From Pseudonocardia benzenivorans CB1190 (lineage in GTDB: Bacteria > Actinomycetota > Actinomycetes > Mycobacteriales > Pseudonocardiaceae): a DNA stretch of 64,000 bases. Of the stretch, positions 1 through 8,756 are shown piece after piece (position 1 is the stretch's first letter; each line of letters begins with the position of its first letter). The stretch is taken from assembly GCF_000196675.2 (NCBI RefSeq), contig NC_015312.1, positions 4,340,001 to 4,404,000 of the forward strand, read 5' to 3'. The notes under the pieces were generated by a model. It was given only the letters and a program-made list of their open reading frames with translations. It made no database searches and was not told where the DNA came from. The translations under genes were made by a program, and so were the position numbers.

Positions 1-3000
1 TCCGCCGGCTCCACCTGCATCTGCGCCGCCGGCTCGGCGAGCCCGGCCAGCTCGGCCTTCGCCTCCCGCAGCTCCGCGCGCAGCTCGCCGATCGACGTCG
101 CGAGCGCGGCGGCGGCGGACTCCGCCCGGACGATCGCCGCCGCGCGGGTGCCCGCGTCGGTGCCGTCGGGACCGTCGAGCAGTGCCTCGGCACGCTGCCG
201 CACGACCTCCGGCAGGTCCGCGACCCGGGCCGCCGGGTCGGCCAGCGCGCGCGTCGCCTCCTGCAGCGACGCCGCGAGGGCGGACTCCGACACCTCGCGC
301 CGGTAGGCCTGGTCGGCGCTCTCCCAGGCCCGGCGGGCCTCGTCGAGCGCGACCGGCTCCCCCTCCGACCCGGCGCCCGGCCCGGGGTCGGATCCGGGGT
401 CGGACAGCCCGGCGCGCAGCTCCCGCTGCTCGCCGAGGCTGCGACGCAACACATCGGCCTGCCCGGTGGCCGCGGCGGCCGCGGTCCGGGCGGCGTCCTC
501 GGCCGCGACGGCGGCGTCGAGCGACGCGTCGAGGTCCGCGATCTCCGCGGGCAGCGCCGCCGCCTCCGCCCTCCGGTCGGCGGCCTCGCGCACCCGCGGC
601 AGCAGCTGCGTGAGCGTCGCGATCGCGGCGGCGGCGTCGCGCCGGCAGCGTTCGAGATCGCCGCGCCGGGCGTCGGCGTCGGCCTCGCGGTCCCCGACGG
701 AGGCCAGGTCAGAGGCGATCCGGGCGAGGTCGGCGTCGGCGGCCGCGACGGCGTCCCGCGCGGCCCGGACCTCGGCGTCGAGGGCCTCGAGCGTGCCGGG
801 CGGGCAGTCCACGCGCAGCCGTTCGAGCCGGCGACGCCGGTCGGCGTCGGCGTCGCGGGCGGCGACGAGCTCGGCGTCCGCGGCCGACCGGGCGGCGCGG
901 GCCGACTCGCGTTCGTCGATCTCGGCGCCCGCGCCCGCGCGGTCGGTCAGGGCCCTGGCCGGGTCGACGAGGTGCCCGGTCGCGGGGCCGTGGGCGGCGT
1001 CGAGGTCGCCGGTGGTGGCCAGCACGACCGGCGACGTCGGGCGCAGCGCGGCACCGTCGAGCACCGAGCGGGCGGCCGGCAGGTCGGCCGGGTCGTGGAC
1101 GAGCACGCCGCCCGCGAGGGCGGGCGCGGCCCGCATCAGCTCGGCGCGCCGGCCCGCGGGCACGGAGTCGGCAAGGTAGCGCCATCCCGTGGTCGCCGGG
1201 ATGCCGGCCCGGTCGAGGACGTCGAGCGCACGGACGACGTCGAGCGTGGGCGGGAGCAGCCGGTCGGCCCCCAGCGCGGCGAGCGCACGCTCGTCCTCGG
1301 CGTCGGCGACGGCGAGCTCGACGCGACCGCGTTCGGCCCGGGCGACGGCGGCGGTGAGCAGCGCGACGAGGTCGCCCGCCTCGGCGACCGGGTCGACGTC
1401 GGTGCCGCCGGCGAGACCCCGGAGCCGGTCGTCGGACGCGAGGTCGGCGACGCGTCCGCGCAGCTCCACGGCCCGGTCGCCGGCCGCCTCCGCGGCGCGC
1501 TCGGCGGTCCGCCGCTGTGCGGTGAGGGTCTCGGCCGCGGCGGCCAGCTCGGCCCGGCGCTCGCGCAGCGTGGCGCGCTCGGCGGCGAGCCGGTCGAGCT
1601 CGTCGGCCGCCTCGGCGTCGACGGCCTCGTGCCGGGCGAGGGCGTCCTCCACCGCGGCCGCGTCGACGCTCCCTCCCGCGGCGACCGTCACCCCGGCACC
1701 GAGATCCCCGGACCCGGACCCGGACCCGGACCCGGACCCGGACCCGGCGAGGAGACTCCGGGCGGCGGCGAGATCGGCGTCGAGCCCGGCGAGGGCGTCG
1801 GTGAGGGCGGCGAGCCGCCCGGTCAGCGTGCCCCGGCGCTGCGACGCCTCCTGCCACGCCGTCCGCGCGGCGCGTTCGGCCGCACCGGCGTCGCAGGCCT
1901 CCGCGTCGAGCGCCGCGACGCGCGCCGCGACGGCGGCGATGCTCGCGTCGAGGGCGCGGGCGTAGCCGGCGGCCGTCGCGTCGCGCCGGGCGCGCAGGGG
2001 CTCGGCCTCGGCCGTCGCAGCCGCGAGCTGCTCCTCCAGCGAGCGGACCCGCCGGCGGGCCTGCCGCGCCGCGTCGACGGTCGCGACCGCGTGCCAGCCC
2101 GCGACGAGGGCACCGGCGCGCGCGTGCTCGGCCGCGAGCCCGTCGGCGCGCAGCTCGGCGGCCCGGACGCGATGCGCGGCGGCCGCCCGGCGCGCCGCGA
2201 CCTCCCGCACCCGAGCCTCCTGGGCGGCGGTCTCGTGCGCGGCGCCCGTCGCGGTCAGCTCCGCGACCCGCTCGGCGTGCTCCGCGGCCGCGGCCTCGGC
2301 CCGCGCGGCGGCGGCGGCGAGCGCGGTGGCCAGGTTCGTGGCGCCGGCCTCGGCGGCCGCGACCGCGGCCGTGGCCCCGGCGTGCGTCGTGCGGGCCGCG
2401 GACAGCTCACCGAGCAGCGGACCCGCCTCGTCGGCGAAGGCCAGGTCGGCGAGGATCTCCGGGCGCGCGGCCAGGCCCTCGCGGACCTTCTCCAGGATGT
2501 CCGAGACCTGGCCCGGCACTTCGGGATCGACGATCAGCTCCAGCAGGTACCGCACGAACTGGTCGGGCCCGCGGAACTGGAACTGCCCCTCGATGCCGCC
2601 CTCGGTGGCGTTCATCTGCAGGATCGCGGTGAAGATCGCGGGATCGAGGCCGTGCTCGTCGAGCAGCCTGCTCCAGCGGTCCTGCGAGTCGGTCACGGCG
2701 ACGCCGCAGTTCGGGATCGCGTCCCAGCGCTTGACCGCGGCGACGAAGTCGCGCAACGGCGTCGGGGCGTCGTCGGGGCCGAACGGGAGCGTGTCCAGCG
2801 ACGCGCCCGACCGCGTACCCGGCTGGGCCCGGAACACGTACCAGCGGGCGCCGAGACGGTCGTGGTCGCGGTTGGGGTCGGCGGGCTGCGCGCGGTCGGC
2901 CCACTCGTAGACCGCGCCGGTGACGAGCGTCTGCCCGCCCGGCCCCGACCACTCGACGACGACGTGCGCGGTGTCCGAGCCCAGCACGTAGTCCTCGAGG

Positions 3001-3239
3001 TGCTTGCCGGTCGAGGACGTCGCGAGGAAGTCCCGGCGGTGCGGGCGGACCAGCGCGCAGATGAGCGAGAGGACCGTGGACTTCCCGCCGCCGTTGCGCA
3101 GCCACAGGATCGAGTGCAGGGCGCGGCCGTCGGCGTCGGTGAGATCGAGGGTCACGTCGACGAACCGCGCGGCGCGCGGCCCGATCCGGTGCAGGCGGAC
3201 GCGGCGCATCGTCCACATCACGGGCACGGCCGGGCTCAC
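1..3239 (-). CDS. SMC-type ATPase, JetC/MksB-like (3' end outside window)
   Basis: About 1,079 codons are visible and the gene continues past base 1. The N-terminus carries a P-loop, LRNGGGKST, at residues 48-55, followed by an ATPase half typical of the SMC/MukB class. From about residue 275 the protein becomes a long Ala/Glu/Arg-rich heptad region, read as the coiled-coil arm; a (Ser-Gly)6 run lies near residues 498-510. The GTG start at 3239 overlaps the upstream stop by four bases (GTGA); an in-frame ATG at 3218 is the alternative. Gene order kleisin-KITE-SMC on one transcript is that of MukBEF, MksBEF and Wadjet JetABC condensins. The length exceeds the usual MksB length of roughly 900-950 residues and suits Wadjet JetC better. 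The C-terminal signature and Walker B motifs lie outside, so the subtype is not settled. Confidence 0.8.
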   Translation of the reverse strand, partial: MSPAVPVMWTMRRVRLHRIGPRAARFVDVTLDLTDADGRALHSILWLRNGGGKSTVLSLICALVRPHRRDFLATSSTGKHLEDYVLGSDTAHVVVEWSGPGGQTLVTGAVYEWADRAQPADPNRDHDRLGARWYVFRAQPGTRSGASLDTLPFGPDDAPTPLRDFVAAVKRWDAIPNCGVAVTDSQDRWSRLLDEHGLDPAIFTAILQMNATEGGIEGQFQFRGPDQFVRYLLELIVDPEVPGQVSDILEKVREGLAARPEILADLAFADEAGPLLGELSAARTTHAGATAAVAAAEAGATNLATALAAAAARAEAAAAEHAERVAELTATGAAHETAAQEARVREVAARRAAAAHRVRAAELRADGLAAEHARAGALVAGWHAVATVDAARQARRRVRSLEEQLAAATAEAEPLRARRDATAAGYARALDASIAAVAARVAALDAEACDAGAAERAARTAWQEASQRRGTLTGRLAALTDALAGLDADLAAARSLLAGSGSGSGSGSGSGDLGAGVTVAAGGSVDAAAVEDALARHEAVDAEAADELDRLAAERATLRERRAELAAAAETLTAQRRTAERAAEAAGDRAVELRGRVADLASDDRLRGLAGGTDVDPVAEAGDLVALLTAAVARAERGRVELAVADAEDERALAALGADRLLPPTLDVVRALDVLDRAGIPATTGWRYLADSVPAGRRAELMRAAPALAGGVLVHDPADLPAARSVLDGAALRPTSPVVLATTGDLDAAHGPATGHLVDPARALTDRAGAGAEIDERESARAARSAADAELVAARDADADRRRRLERLRVDCPPGTLEALDAEVRAARDAVAAADADLARIASDLASVGDREADADARRGDLERCRRDAAAAIATLTQLLPRVREAADRRAEAAALPAEIADLDASLDAAVAAEDAARTAAAAATGQADVLRRSLGEQRELRAGLSDPGSDPGPGAGSEGEPVALDEARRAWESADQAYRREVSESALAASLQEATRALADPAARVADLPEVVRQRAEALLDGPDGTDAGTRAAAIVRAESAAAALATSIGELRAELREAKAELAGLAEPAAQMQVEPA
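1711..1746. repeat. (GACCCG)6 hexanucleotide repeat inside SMC gene
   Basis: Six perfect copies of GACCCG. On the minus strand they encode alternating Ser-Gly within the coiled-coil part of the SMC protein. The unit is six bases, so copy-number change would keep the frame and only lengthen or shorten a flexible linker. Confidence 0.9.
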
Positions 3240-3958
3240 GGCACGTCCTCGCGCCGCAGGTCGCGCAGCGCGTCGAGGGCGCCGCCGCCCGCGCTGTCGG
3301 CGACCAGCAGCCGGAACCGGTCGGTGAGGTGGAACGTGTCGGGCCCCAGCGACGCGGCCTCGCGCGCCGCGCCCTGCTCGACGAGCCAGCCGCACACGTC
3401 CTCGACGGCCTTGAGCGTGCAGCCGCGGGCCCGGCGGCCGGTCTGGGTCGTGATCAGCTGCGGGAGGTCGGCGTACACCTGCGCGGCGGCCCGGGCGCGT
3501 TCCTCGGCGCTGCCCTCGACCCCGGCGAGGGAGCCGAGCGTTCCGAGTGCGGCGCGGATGAAGCCGTCGATCGTCGCGACCTCGACGAGCTTGGTCTCGG
3601 GGTCGTCGAAGTCGGCGTCGGTCGGGTAGGCGTAGGCCGCGATGCCGATCAGGACGAGCCCGAACACGAGCCGGTCGTCGGCGTCCATCGTGGACCGCAG
3701 GTCGCCGAGGCGGGTGGCGAACGGGCCCGCCGGGTCCGGGGCGAGCACGAGTCCGGACCGCGGTGTGCCGAGCACCTCCAGCCCCAGCCCCTCGGCCATC
3801 GTGTCGACCACGTCGCGGAAGCGCAGCTCGCTGCGGTAGCGGTCGAGCAGCGCCCGGTACTGCCCGCCCTCGACGGGTCGGGCGCGCCGCGCGAGCGCGA
3901 ACCCGAGCAGCTCGGCAGCGGCGCGGACCTCGGTGAGATCGGCGGCGACGCTGGTCAC
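3236..3958 (-). CDS. KITE-like subunit of SMC complex (JetB/MksE-like)
   Basis: 240 residues, the size of MksE/JetB subunits, which are tandem winged-helix proteins that dimerise and bind the kleisin. It begins with a helical segment and contains a typical wHTH-like pattern ending in a short basic/acidic tail. No catalytic motif is visible. The GTG start at 3958 overlaps the kleisin-like gene stop (GTGA) and its own stop overlaps the SMC start (GTGA), so the three proteins are translationally coupled, as expected for subunits of one complex. Assignment rests on position, size and fold pattern rather than on a recognised signature. Confidence 0.6.
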   Translation of the reverse strand: MTSVAADLTEVRAAAELLGFALARRARPVEGGQYRALLDRYRSELRFRDVVDTMAEGLGLEVLGTPRSGLVLAPDPAGPFATRLGDLRSTMDADDRLVFGLVLIGIAAYAYPTDADFDDPETKLVEVATIDGFIRAALGTLGSLAGVEGSAEERARAAAQVYADLPQLITTQTGRRARGCTLKAVEDVCGWLVEQGAAREAASLGPDTFHLTDRFRLLVADSAGGGALDALRDLRREDVP

Positions 3959-5520
3959 GACACGGTCTCCCTGCTGTAGGCGTCACCGTAGACGTCGACG
4001 AACAGGACGTCGGCAGGCTCCGCAGGCGTCTCCGTCGCCCCGGTCGCGCCGCCGCGCAGGCGCACGACCAGGTCGGGCCCGCCGACACCCGGGACGTCGA
4101 GGAGCTCGTCGGCGCGCTCGGCCTCGATCCCGCCCGCGAGCACGTCGACCTCGGCGGCGACCTCGCCCTCGGCCTCGGCCGCGACGTCGGGGGCGAACGC
4201 CCACAGCGCCGACAGCAGGACGAGCTCGGTGACCTCGGCGGCGTCGGGGCCGTCGGGGACCGCGGCGAGCAGCTCCGAGAGGCGGACCTCGCCGTCCGCG
4301 GCGGCTCCCAGCACCTCGCGGGCGGCCGCCACGACCTGCTCGGGGTAGCGCTGCACGTCGTCGGAGACGTCGACGTCGGGCACGAGCTCGATCTCCGGCT
4401 CGGCCGCCTCGCGCGCCCGCGGCGGCGCCCACAGCGCGTCGACCAGGTCGTCGAACCGGACCAGCCGCGGCACGCTCACCCCGAGCGCGCGGTCGGCGAA
4501 CGCGGAGGCGACGAGGGCGGCCTCCGCCCGCGGCAGCTCCAGCACCGGCAGCAGCAGCTCCTCGCGCAGCGCGAGCATCCGCAGCCGGCGCCGCCGCGCC
4601 AGCCGCTGACGCACCTGCGCCGACAGGAACACCTCGCGCGCGCCGACCAGCCGCCGCTCCAGGTCCAGGTGTACCTGCCGGGCCCGGCCGAGCAGGTCGA
4701 CGATCCGGCCCGACACCGCCCGCACCTCCGGCGAGGTCTCGGCGTCGAGCCCGCCCTGGACGTGCTCGAGCAGCCGGTCGTCCTCGGCGATGCGGGACTC
4801 GACGTGCCGGCGGGCGCGCAGCAGCCGCTCGGGGACCTCGCGCTCCCAGTCGTGCGAGCCGACGTCGCGCCGCGTCGCGTCGAGCAGCTCGGCGAGCATC
4901 GCCGACATCCCGACGCTCGTCCGTTCCGCCTGGGCGGCGGTGCGCGCGGCCGCGTCGAACCGGCGGTCGTCGAGCTGGCGCTGCAGGACGTGGGCGAGCG
5001 CGCGGTCGGCGTCCTCGAGGTCGACGTCGAGCCCGTGCAGGAACAACGTCACCGCCTGGTCGCTCGCGACGAGGACCGGCCCGTACTCGGCCTCGCGCAG
5101 CGACAGCAGCCGGAAGCTGTAGGCCTCCCAGCGCGCGGGCTCGCCGGGCGCGCCGAGGTCGGCGAAGCGGTAGGTGAAGCGGCGTTGCTCGTGGGCGTCG
5201 TTGAGCAGTCCGCGCACGACCGTCTGGGCGACGTCGCGGGCCTGGTCGGGCCGGTGCGGCGCCATCCGGGCGGCGAGGCCGGCGAGCTCGTCGACCACGT
5301 CGTCGAGGGTGGCCTCGCGGGCGAACCCCATCGATCCGACGACGATGTCCACCGCGGCGAGCGCGAGCAGCCGCAGGTCGTACTCGTCGTCGTCGATGCC
5401 GGCGTGGGCGGCGTTGCGGACCAGCCGCGACACCGGGTCGGTCAGCGCCAGCGCCCGCCACCGGTCGCGTGCGGACGCGTCGGCGGCGGGCGAGACCACG
5501 CCCCCGTACGCACCCGTCAT
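3955..5520 (-). CDS. Kleisin-like subunit of SMC complex (JetA/MksF-like)
   Basis: 521 residues from the ATG at 5520. The N-terminal third looks like a winged-helix region followed by a long helical middle rich in Arg/Glu (about residues 170-300), then an acidic C-terminal part. This is the general plan of MukF/MksF/JetA kleisins, which bridge the SMC heads. It is the first gene of the operon and overlaps the next by four bases. A GAGGG stretch lies very close to the ATG, so a slightly later GTG start is possible. A minus-strand TACCCT box at 5579-5574 could be its -10 element. The family name could not be read off the sequence; the assignment comes from operon order and architecture. Confidence 0.6.
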   Translation of the reverse strand: MTGAYGGVVSPAADASARDRWRALALTDPVSRLVRNAAHAGIDDDEYDLRLLALAAVDIVVGSMGFAREATLDDVVDELAGLAARMAPHRPDQARDVAQTVVRGLLNDAHEQRRFTYRFADLGAPGEPARWEAYSFRLLSLREAEYGPVLVASDQAVTLFLHGLDVDLEDADRALAHVLQRQLDDRRFDAAARTAAQAERTSVGMSAMLAELLDATRRDVGSHDWEREVPERLLRARRHVESRIAEDDRLLEHVQGGLDAETSPEVRAVSGRIVDLLGRARQVHLDLERRLVGAREVFLSAQVRQRLARRRRLRMLALREELLLPVLELPRAEAALVASAFADRALGVSVPRLVRFDDLVDALWAPPRAREAAEPEIELVPDVDVSDDVQRYPEQVVAAAREVLGAAADGEVRLSELLAAVPDGPDAAEVTELVLLSALWAFAPDVAAEAEGEVAAEVDVLAGGIEAERADELLDVPGVGGPDLVVRLRGGATGATETPAEPADVLFVDVYGDAYSRETVS

Positions 5521-5541
5521 GTCCCTCGCCGGCTGTTCGGT

Positions 5542-5568
5542 CCTGCAGCGCCGCGTCCTGCAGCGCCG
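5542..5568. repeat. Short direct repeat (CCTGCAGCGCCG x2)
   Basis: Two copies of CCTGCAGCGCCG separated by three bases, lying in the presumed 5' leader of the kleisin-like gene close to its predicted transcription start. Function unknown. Confidence 0.7.
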
Positions 5569-5617
5569 AACGGAGGGTAGCCACCGCGTCCGACGGCCAC
5601 GGCCGGAGGTCGCGCGT

Positions 5618-5658
5618 GGCGATGGTCGCTGGAGCGACCTGCTGGGGCGACCATCGCC
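5618..5658. promoter_or_regulatory. Operator-like nested inverted repeat in divergent promoter
   Basis: A perfect 12-base inverted repeat, GGCGATGGTCGC at 5618-5629 and GCGACCATCGCC at 5647-5658, with a second palindrome nested in it: GGTCGCT-GG-AGCGACC at 5624-5639. This gives three GGTCGC-type half sites. The right arm overlaps the expected -35 zone of the plus-strand TAGGGT box at 5674-5679; the minus-strand TACCCT box lies about 40 bases to the left. Such a position between two divergent genes is typical of a repressor site acting on both. Confidence 0.6.
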
Positions 5659-5673
5659 GCGCACAGGCGCCGC

Positions 5674-5679
5674 TAGGGT
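5674..5679 (+). promoter_or_regulatory. Predicted -10 box (TAGGGT) of cysteine desulfhydrase-like gene
   Basis: TAGGGT fits the actinobacterial TAnnnT -10 pattern and would give a transcript start near 5686 and a leader of about 75 bases before the ATG at 5760. No clear -35 is seen; the inverted repeat occupies that area. Confidence 0.45.
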
Positions 5680-5759
5680 GATCGCGGGCGGCGGAGCTCC
5701 ACGTACGCGCGCCGGCGACCGGACGTGGCCCGGCCACGTCCGTCACGGCGAGGAGGACC

Positions 5760-6881
5760 ATGACCAGCGACTCCTGTCCCGACGTCCCGCTCGACGAGGA
5801 CGTCGACCGTTACGACCCCGGCCACCGGGCGTGGGTCGTGCAGGCGGTCGCGCGCATCAAGGCCGAGACGAACCGCTCGTCGGACACCCATCTGCTGACG
5901 GTCCCGCTGCCGCCGGAGTGGGACGTCGACCTCTACCTCAAGGACGAGTCCACGCACCCGACGGGCTCCCTGAAGCACCGGCTCGCCCGCTCGCTGTTCC
6001 TGCACGCGCTCTGCAACGGCTGGATCCGGCGCGGGCGACCCGTCGTCGAGGCCTCCAGCGGGTCCACGGCGGTCTCCGAGGCGTACTTCGCGCGGCTCGT
6101 CGGCGTGCCGTTCGTGGCGGTCGTCGCGCGCACGACGAGCCGGCAGAAGATCGAGCTCATCGAGCTGCACGGCGGGCGGTGCCATCTCGTCGACCACCCG
6201 TCGGAGGTCTACGCGACGGCGGCGCGGCTGGCCCGCGAGACCGGTGGGCACTACATGGACCAGTTCACCTACGCCGAGCGTGCCACCGACTGGCGGGGCA
6301 ACAACAACATCGCGGAGTCGCTGTTCGCGCAGATGGCGCAGGAGCGCCACCCGGAGCCGGCGTGGGTCGTCGCGACGGCGGGCACGGGCGGCACGTCGGC
6401 GACGATCGCCCGCTACTGCGTCTACACCGGACGGCGCACGGCCGTCTGCGTCGCCGACCCGGAGAACTCGGCGTTCATGCCGGGCTGGCGCGACGGCGAC
6501 ACCGCCGTGACGACGCCGGTCAGCTCCCGCATCGAGGGCATCGGCCGGCAGCGGGTCGAGCCGAGCTTCGTCGGCGCGGCGATCGACCGGATGATCCGGG
6601 TGCCCGACGCGGCGGCCGTCGCCGCCGTCCGGCACCTGGCGACGGTGTCCGGGCGCCGCGCCGGGGGCTCGACCGGGACGGGCCTGTGGGCGGCGTACCG
6701 GATCGTCTCGGAGATGGTCAGGGCCGGGCGGGGCGGCAGCGTCGTCGCGCTGCTGTGCGACGCGGGCGACCGCTACGCCGACACCTACTACTCCGACGAG
6801 TGGCTCGCGGGGGCCGGGATCGACGTCGCCCCGTACCTGCGGCGGCTCGACGAGTTCTGGCGGACGGGCACGTTGTCCTGA
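5760..6881 (+). CDS. cds1: PLP-dependent cysteine synthase/desulfhydrase family protein
   Basis: 373 residues, preceded by a strong GAGGAGGACC ribosome site. Fold-type II PLP enzyme: the PLP lysine is K72 in [11 protein letters not shown], a substrate loop SSGSTA lies near residue 100, and a glycine-rich phosphate-binding loop [10 protein letters not shown] near 205. The spacing and the flanking LYLKDE and GNNNIAES motifs match the mycobacterial Cds1 (Rv3684) group, which releases H2S, pyruvate and ammonia from cysteine, rather than the CysK/CysM synthases. The enzyme is cytosolic. It is transcribed away from the SMC operon across a shared palindromic promoter. The Cds1 assignment is by remembered sequence likeness; cysteine synthase activity cannot be excluded. 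Confidence 0.75.
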   Translation: MTSDSCPDVPLDEDVDRYDPGHRAWVVQAVARIKAETNRSSDTHLLTVPLPPEWDVDLYLKDESTHPTGSLKHRLARSLFLHALCNGWIRRGRPVVEASSGSTAVSEAYFARLVGVPFVAVVARTTSRQKIELIELHGGRCHLVDHPSEVYATAARLARETGGHYMDQFTYAERATDWRGNNNIAESLFAQMAQERHPEPAWVVATAGTGGTSATIARYCVYTGRRTAVCVADPENSAFMPGWRDGDTAVTTPVSSRIEGIGRQRVEPSFVGAAIDRMIRVPDAAAVAAVRHLATVSGRRAGGSTGTGLWAAYRIVSEMVRAGRGGSVVALLCDAGDRYADTYYSDEWLAGAGIDVAPYLRRLDEFWRTGTLS

Positions 6882-6931
6882 TCCCGTGTCGGGCGGGTCC
6901 GTGACGGGCGGGTCCGTGATGGACTGGAACC

Positions 6932-7618
6932 ATGAGGACCTACGTTCTCGTGCACGGCGCCTGGGGCGGCTCCTACGGCTTCCGGCACGTCCGCCGGTTG
7001 CTGGCCGCGCAGGGCCACGAGGTGTTCACCCCCAGCCTCACCGGTATCGGGGAGCGGTCCCACCTCACCGGTCCGCTGGTGTCGCTCACCACGCACGTGC
7101 TCGACGTCGTCAACACGGTCCGCTACGAGGACCTCGACGACATGGTGCTGCTCGGCTTCTCCTACGGCGGCATGGTGGTGACGGGCGCGCTCGACGCCAT
7201 CGGGGACCGGGTCCGCGAGCTGGTCTACCTCGACGCGTTCGTCCCGGCCGACGGGCAGAGCGTCACCTCGCTCTCCCCGGCCCGCGAGGTTCCGCAGGGC
7301 CTCGGGGCGCCGTGGCTGATCCCGCCGAACGAGCGCGCCTACGACTCGCCGGAGATCGCGGCGTTCTCCCAGCCGCGGCGCACCCCGCAGCCCGCGCGGA
7401 CCTTCACCGAGCCCGTCCGGCTCGGCGCGCCGCTGGAGGAGTGCGGGTTCGGGCTGACCTACATCCGCGCGACGGCCGAGCCGAGCGTGGCGTTCGAGGC
7501 GGCCGCCGCGCGGGCGAAGGCCTCGCCCGCGTGGCGCTACCACGAGATCGACACCGGCCACATGGTCCCGGAGAACCGGCCGGAGGAGCTGACCGCGATC
7601 CTGCTCGGCCTGGCCTGA
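6932..7618 (+). CDS. Alpha/beta hydrolase (EstC-type esterase)
   Basis: 228 residues, complete. The N-terminal HGAWGG oxyanion loop, the nucleophile elbow GFSYGG with S77, and a late DTGHMVP segment with H210 form the usual alpha/beta-hydrolase triad. There is no signal peptide. The compact size and the HGAWGGSYGF start resemble the small EstC/salicylate-esterase-like hydrolases common in actinobacteria. It begins 50 bases after the preceding gene on the same strand and may be cotranscribed with it. The substrate is unknown. Confidence 0.8.
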   Translation: MRTYVLVHGAWGGSYGFRHVRRLLAAQGHEVFTPSLTGIGERSHLTGPLVSLTTHVLDVVNTVRYEDLDDMVLLGFSYGGMVVTGALDAIGDRVRELVYLDAFVPADGQSVTSLSPAREVPQGLGAPWLIPPNERAYDSPEIAAFSQPRRTPQPARTFTEPVRLGAPLEECGFGLTYIRATAEPSVAFEAAAARAKASPAWRYHEIDTGHMVPENRPEELTAILLGLA

Positions 7619-7650
7619 CCCGGACCGCGACCCGGGCCGGGCCCGGCGCG

Positions 7651-8523
7651 TCAGAGCTTGTCGGCCTCCGGGATCACCTTCTCGCCGAGGATCTCCAGCG
7701 GCGTGATCGCCGAGACACCCGGGACCCAGCCGTGGACGTGCGTGACACCGAGGGTCGCCAGCCCGGCGAGCTGCTCGAGCATCGGGTCGACGTTCTCGCC
7801 GTCCGCGCCAGGGTCGAGCGGGAACATGACCGTCTTCTCGATCTCGTCGTAGTCGCGGCCGACGGCCTCGCAGTGCTCGCGCAGGACGTCGAGCTTGCGC
7901 GCGACCTCGGGGCCGCCGAACAGGTTGCACGCCTGGGCGTACTGCGCGACCAGCCGCAGCGTCTTCTTCTCCCCGCCGCCGCCGATCAGGATCGGCGGGT
8001 GCGGGCGCCGCAGCGGGTGCGGCGAGTCGAGGGTGCGCTCCAGCGTGTAGTGGGTGCCGTTGTAGGGGCCGTCGTCGTCGCTCCACATCTGCAGACAGAT
8101 CTGCAGCGTCTCCTCCAGCCGCTCGAAGCGCTCGGCGGTCGGCGGGAAGTGCAGGCCGAGCCCGCGGGCCTCCTCGTCGTTCCAGGCGGCGCCGATGCCC
8201 AGCCAGGCCCGGCCCCCCGACAGCACGTCGAGGGTGGAGATCTGCTTGGCGAGCAGGCCGGGCGCGCGGTAGCTGACCGCGGTGACCCAGGCGAGCAGCT
8301 CGACGCGCGACGTGCGGGCCGCGAGGTAGCCCAGCGTCGTGTACGCCTCGAGCATGTCGTTCTCGACGGGGCCGACGCCGCGGATCTGCCAGACGTGGTC
8401 CATCACGCTGACCTTGGTGAAGCCGACGTCCTCGGCGGTGGTGACGACGCGGGTGAGGTCGGCGGCCAGGTTCTGGGGGCCGCCCGGCCAGGTGAAGTCA
8501 GCGACGTGGAGGCCGATCTTCAT
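7651..8523 (-). CDS. LLM-class F420-dependent oxidoreductase
   Basis: 290 residues with the TIM-barrel pattern of bacterial luciferase-like monooxygenases: an N-terminal strand MKIGLHVADFTWPGG, then SVMDHVWQ, LLAKQISTLDVLSGGRAWLGIGAAW, and a PILIGGGGEKKTL phosphate-binding segment. This motif set is typical of the F420-binding subgroup (TIGR03560-like). It is a soluble enzyme and the substrate cannot be predicted. It is transcribed toward the esterase (convergent) and divergently from the MFS gene, with a 233-base AT-richer promoter region between them. Confidence 0.82.
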   Translation of the reverse strand: MKIGLHVADFTWPGGPQNLAADLTRVVTTAEDVGFTKVSVMDHVWQIRGVGPVENDMLEAYTTLGYLAARTSRVELLAWVTAVSYRAPGLLAKQISTLDVLSGGRAWLGIGAAWNDEEARGLGLHFPPTAERFERLEETLQICLQMWSDDDGPYNGTHYTLERTLDSPHPLRRPHPPILIGGGGEKKTLRLVAQYAQACNLFGGPEVARKLDVLREHCEAVGRDYDEIEKTVMFPLDPGADGENVDPMLEQLAGLATLGVTHVHGWVPGVSAITPLEILGEKVIPEADKL

Positions 8524-8647
8524 GCTGTGGTCTTCTCCCTCGGAGGTGGGTGTTCCCTTCCGACGCTAGCCCGGCACGCCACCGCTCCCGTGCGCCGCCA
8601 CCTCCCGACGGGGCCGATTCGAACCGGACATAACCGAAATAGCAAAC

Positions 8648-8664
8648 CGAATTCCACGAATTCG
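8648..8664. promoter_or_regulatory. Palindrome CGAATTC-CAC-GAATTCG in divergent promoter
   Basis: A perfect 7-base inverted repeat with a three-base spacer in an unusually AT-rich stretch (about 8620-8700) between the divergent F420 monooxygenase and MFS genes. The size and place fit a dimeric repressor site controlling both genes; no regulator gene is adjacent. Confidence 0.5.
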
Positions 8665-8756
8665 ATCTGCCATTCGGGTTTGGTTCCCGGGGAGCCGTGT
8701 GACGGGAACACAGCCCTTGGGTACCGCACGTCGACTCACCGGATGAGGAGGCCGAT

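Noticed and set aside
972..3629. 885-codon plus-strand open frame opposite the SMC and KITE-like genes
   Set aside because: Composition is Gly/Arg/Ala low-complexity, it has no domain, and it is antisense to three coherent overlapping genes; it is an effect of GC-rich codon use.
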